NCBI GenBank assembly: GCA_963726795.1 | Contig: CAVSDD010000004.1 | Span: forward strand, 62,001-126,000 | Origin: Hyphomicrobium_A sp963726795 | Lineage (GTDB): Bacteria > Pseudomonadota > Alphaproteobacteria > Rhizobiales > Hyphomicrobiaceae | Reading direction: 5' to 3' | DNA length: 64,000 bases | Part shown: one piece after another, positions 63,285-64,000 of the stretch | Numbering within the stretch: position 1 is the first letter of the stretch | Layout of the letters: each line of letters starts with the position of its first letter | The notes under the pieces: generated by a model | The model's database searches: none | Seen by the model: the letters and a program-made list of their open reading frames with translations, nothing else | What the model was told of the DNA's origin: nothing | Position numbers and translations under genes: made by a program

Positions 63285-63890
63285 ATGCGCACGACATTTG
63301 CCCTTGCTGCTGGTCTCGCAGCCGTCGCCCTCACTGTCACGATGCCCGGACGCGCTCGGGCCGAGGATGAGCACCGTGAGCTTGGACCCCACGTGCACGG
63401 TCACGGCACCCTCAACATCGCGGTCGAGAACAAGCGTGTCTCGATGGATCTCGAGGTTCCCGGCATGGACATCGTCGGTTTCGAGCACGCCGCCTCGACC
63501 GACGATCAGAAGAAGATCGTCGATGCTGCCACCACCCAGCTCGCAAAGCCGCTGGAGGTATTCAAGCTGTCCGAAGCTGCCGGCTGCACCGTCGCAGACG
63601 CCAAGGTCGCAATCGAGCCCGAGCATCACCACGACGGCGATGACGATGATCACGACGAGCACGACAAGGCGGCGGGCGGTCACGACGAGCATGCGGGTCA
63701 CAACGAGTTCCACGTGACCTACGCACTCGACTGCAAGGAGCCGGCAAGCCTCACGGCGATCACCTTCGACTATTTCAAGATGTTCGCCGGCGCCCACGAT
63801 CTCACGGTCAACGTGGTGAGCGCCAAGGCGCAGAACAGCTTCGAAGTCAGCCGGGACAAGCCCGAGCTCGACCTTACCGGCGTGATGTGA
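63285..63890 (+). CDS. DUF2796 / ZrgA-like periplasmic zinc-binding protein
   Basis: A 201-residue exported protein of the DUF2796 family (ZrgA of Vibrio is a zinc-uptake member). The signal peptide ends near Ala25. HRELGPHVHGHGTLNIAVEN opens the mature part, a His/Asp-rich linker (HHHDGDDDDHDEHDK and more) suggests zinc binding, and FHVTYALDCKEP and FKMFAGAHDLTV follow. ATG 63285 is the signal-peptide start. An ABC ATPase gene overlaps its stop, as expected for a ZrgAB-type uptake system. Confidence 0.85.
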   Translation: MRTTFALAAGLAAVALTVTMPGRARAEDEHRELGPHVHGHGTLNIAVENKRVSMDLEVPGMDIVGFEHAASTDDQKKIVDAATTQLAKPLEVFKLSEAAGCTVADAKVAIEPEHHHDGDDDDHDEHDKAAGGHDEHAGHNEFHVTYALDCKEPASLTAITFDYFKMFAGAHDLTVNVVSAKAQNSFEVSRDKPELDLTGVM

Positions 63891-64000
63891 TGCAGCGCCA
63901 CGTGACAGAAGCCGCGGCGCCCGACATCGTTTCGATGTCGGGCGTCCGTTTCCGCTGGCGAGGGCCGAAGGGCTTCTCGCTGTCGATTGCCGATTTCAGC
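63890..64000 (+). CDS. ABC transporter ATP-binding protein (start only)
   Basis: The first 37 codons of a gene whose ATG overlaps the DUF2796 stop (TGATG). SMSGVRFRWRGPKGFSLSIADFS is the usual opening strand pair of an ABC ATPase, before Walker A. The context predicts the ATPase of a ZrgABC-like zinc importer or a LolCDE-type system. The rest is outside the window. Confidence 0.65.
   Translation, partial: MQRHVTEAAAPDIVSMSGVRFRWRGPKGFSLSIADFS

Overview
The window is GC-rich (by eye well above 60 % in genes) and looks like chromosomal DNA of an alphaproteobacterium of the Hyphomicrobiales type, probably a methylotroph or facultative autotroph related to Hyphomicrobiaceae or Methylobacteriaceae. 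Support comes from a GcrA cell-cycle regulator, RegB/RegA with Sco1, the long form of dCTP deaminase, PstC/PstA with large N-terminal domains, a SAM-II riboswitch before metZ, the order rpsT-dnaA-dnaN-recF-gyrB, and serine-cycle genes (malyl-CoA lyase, malate thiokinase-type subunit, formate-THF ligase). No rRNA, tRNA, CRISPR array or intact insertion sequence was recognised.

Layout. 1-2.4 kb: serine-cycle mtkA (partial) and mclA on the minus strand, preceded by a broken LuxR-type response regulator. 2.5-4.4 kb: divergent cation-efflux (CDF) and TerC-family membrane proteins. 4.4-6.3 kb: ftfL behind a hairpin-rich leader. 6.3-10.4 kb: the four-gene Anbu proteasome-like operon (ATP-grasp, alpha-E, transglutaminase, Anbu). 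10.5-13.6 kb: UDP-glucose dehydrogenase and a frameshifted type I secretion ABC exporter. 13.8-16.6 kb: fructose bisphosphatase, phosphoribulokinase and ribulose-phosphate epimerase; no RuBisCO lies in the window. 16.6-20.1 kb: ubiE, mutM, two related membrane proteins, rpsT. 20.15-28.1 kb: a candidate replication origin, a frameshifted rhodanese gene, dnaA, dnaN, recF, gyrB. 28.1-33.2 kb: small membrane proteins, a DUF4112 protein, a class A penicillin-binding protein, a YgjP-type metallopeptidase and Sco1.

33.4-39.0 kb: the RegB/RegA redox two-component pair, MmcB, and a Lon-like AAA protein that lacks the protease domain and is translationally coupled to a Usp-like protein. 39.0-41.2 kb: about 2.2 kb of lower-GC DNA with no recognisable intact gene, probably decayed or imported. 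41.2-50.2 kb: a phosphate block of ppk2 (minus strand) and phoR-pstS-pstC-pstA-pstB-phoU-phoB. 50.2-54.5 kb: gcrA, then argD-argF-hslO behind a clear promoter and hairpin. 54.5-58 kb: cytochrome c, argE, apaG and metZ with its SAM-II riboswitch. 58.1-64 kb: dcd, small membrane and secreted proteins, a trypsin-like protease, and the start of a putative zinc-uptake cluster (DUF2946-like, DUF2796/ZrgA-like, ABC ATPase cut by the window end).

Functional links: mtkA, mclA and ftfL serve C1 assimilation through the serine cycle and tetrahydrofolate; fbp, prk and rpe feed ribulose bisphosphate metabolism; RegBA is a likely redox regulator of such pathways; the pho block covers phosphate sensing, uptake and polyphosphate use. 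Four genes carry apparent reading-frame lesions (2.3, 12.5, 21.0 and 60.9 kb), so either several genes are decaying or the assembly contains small indels.
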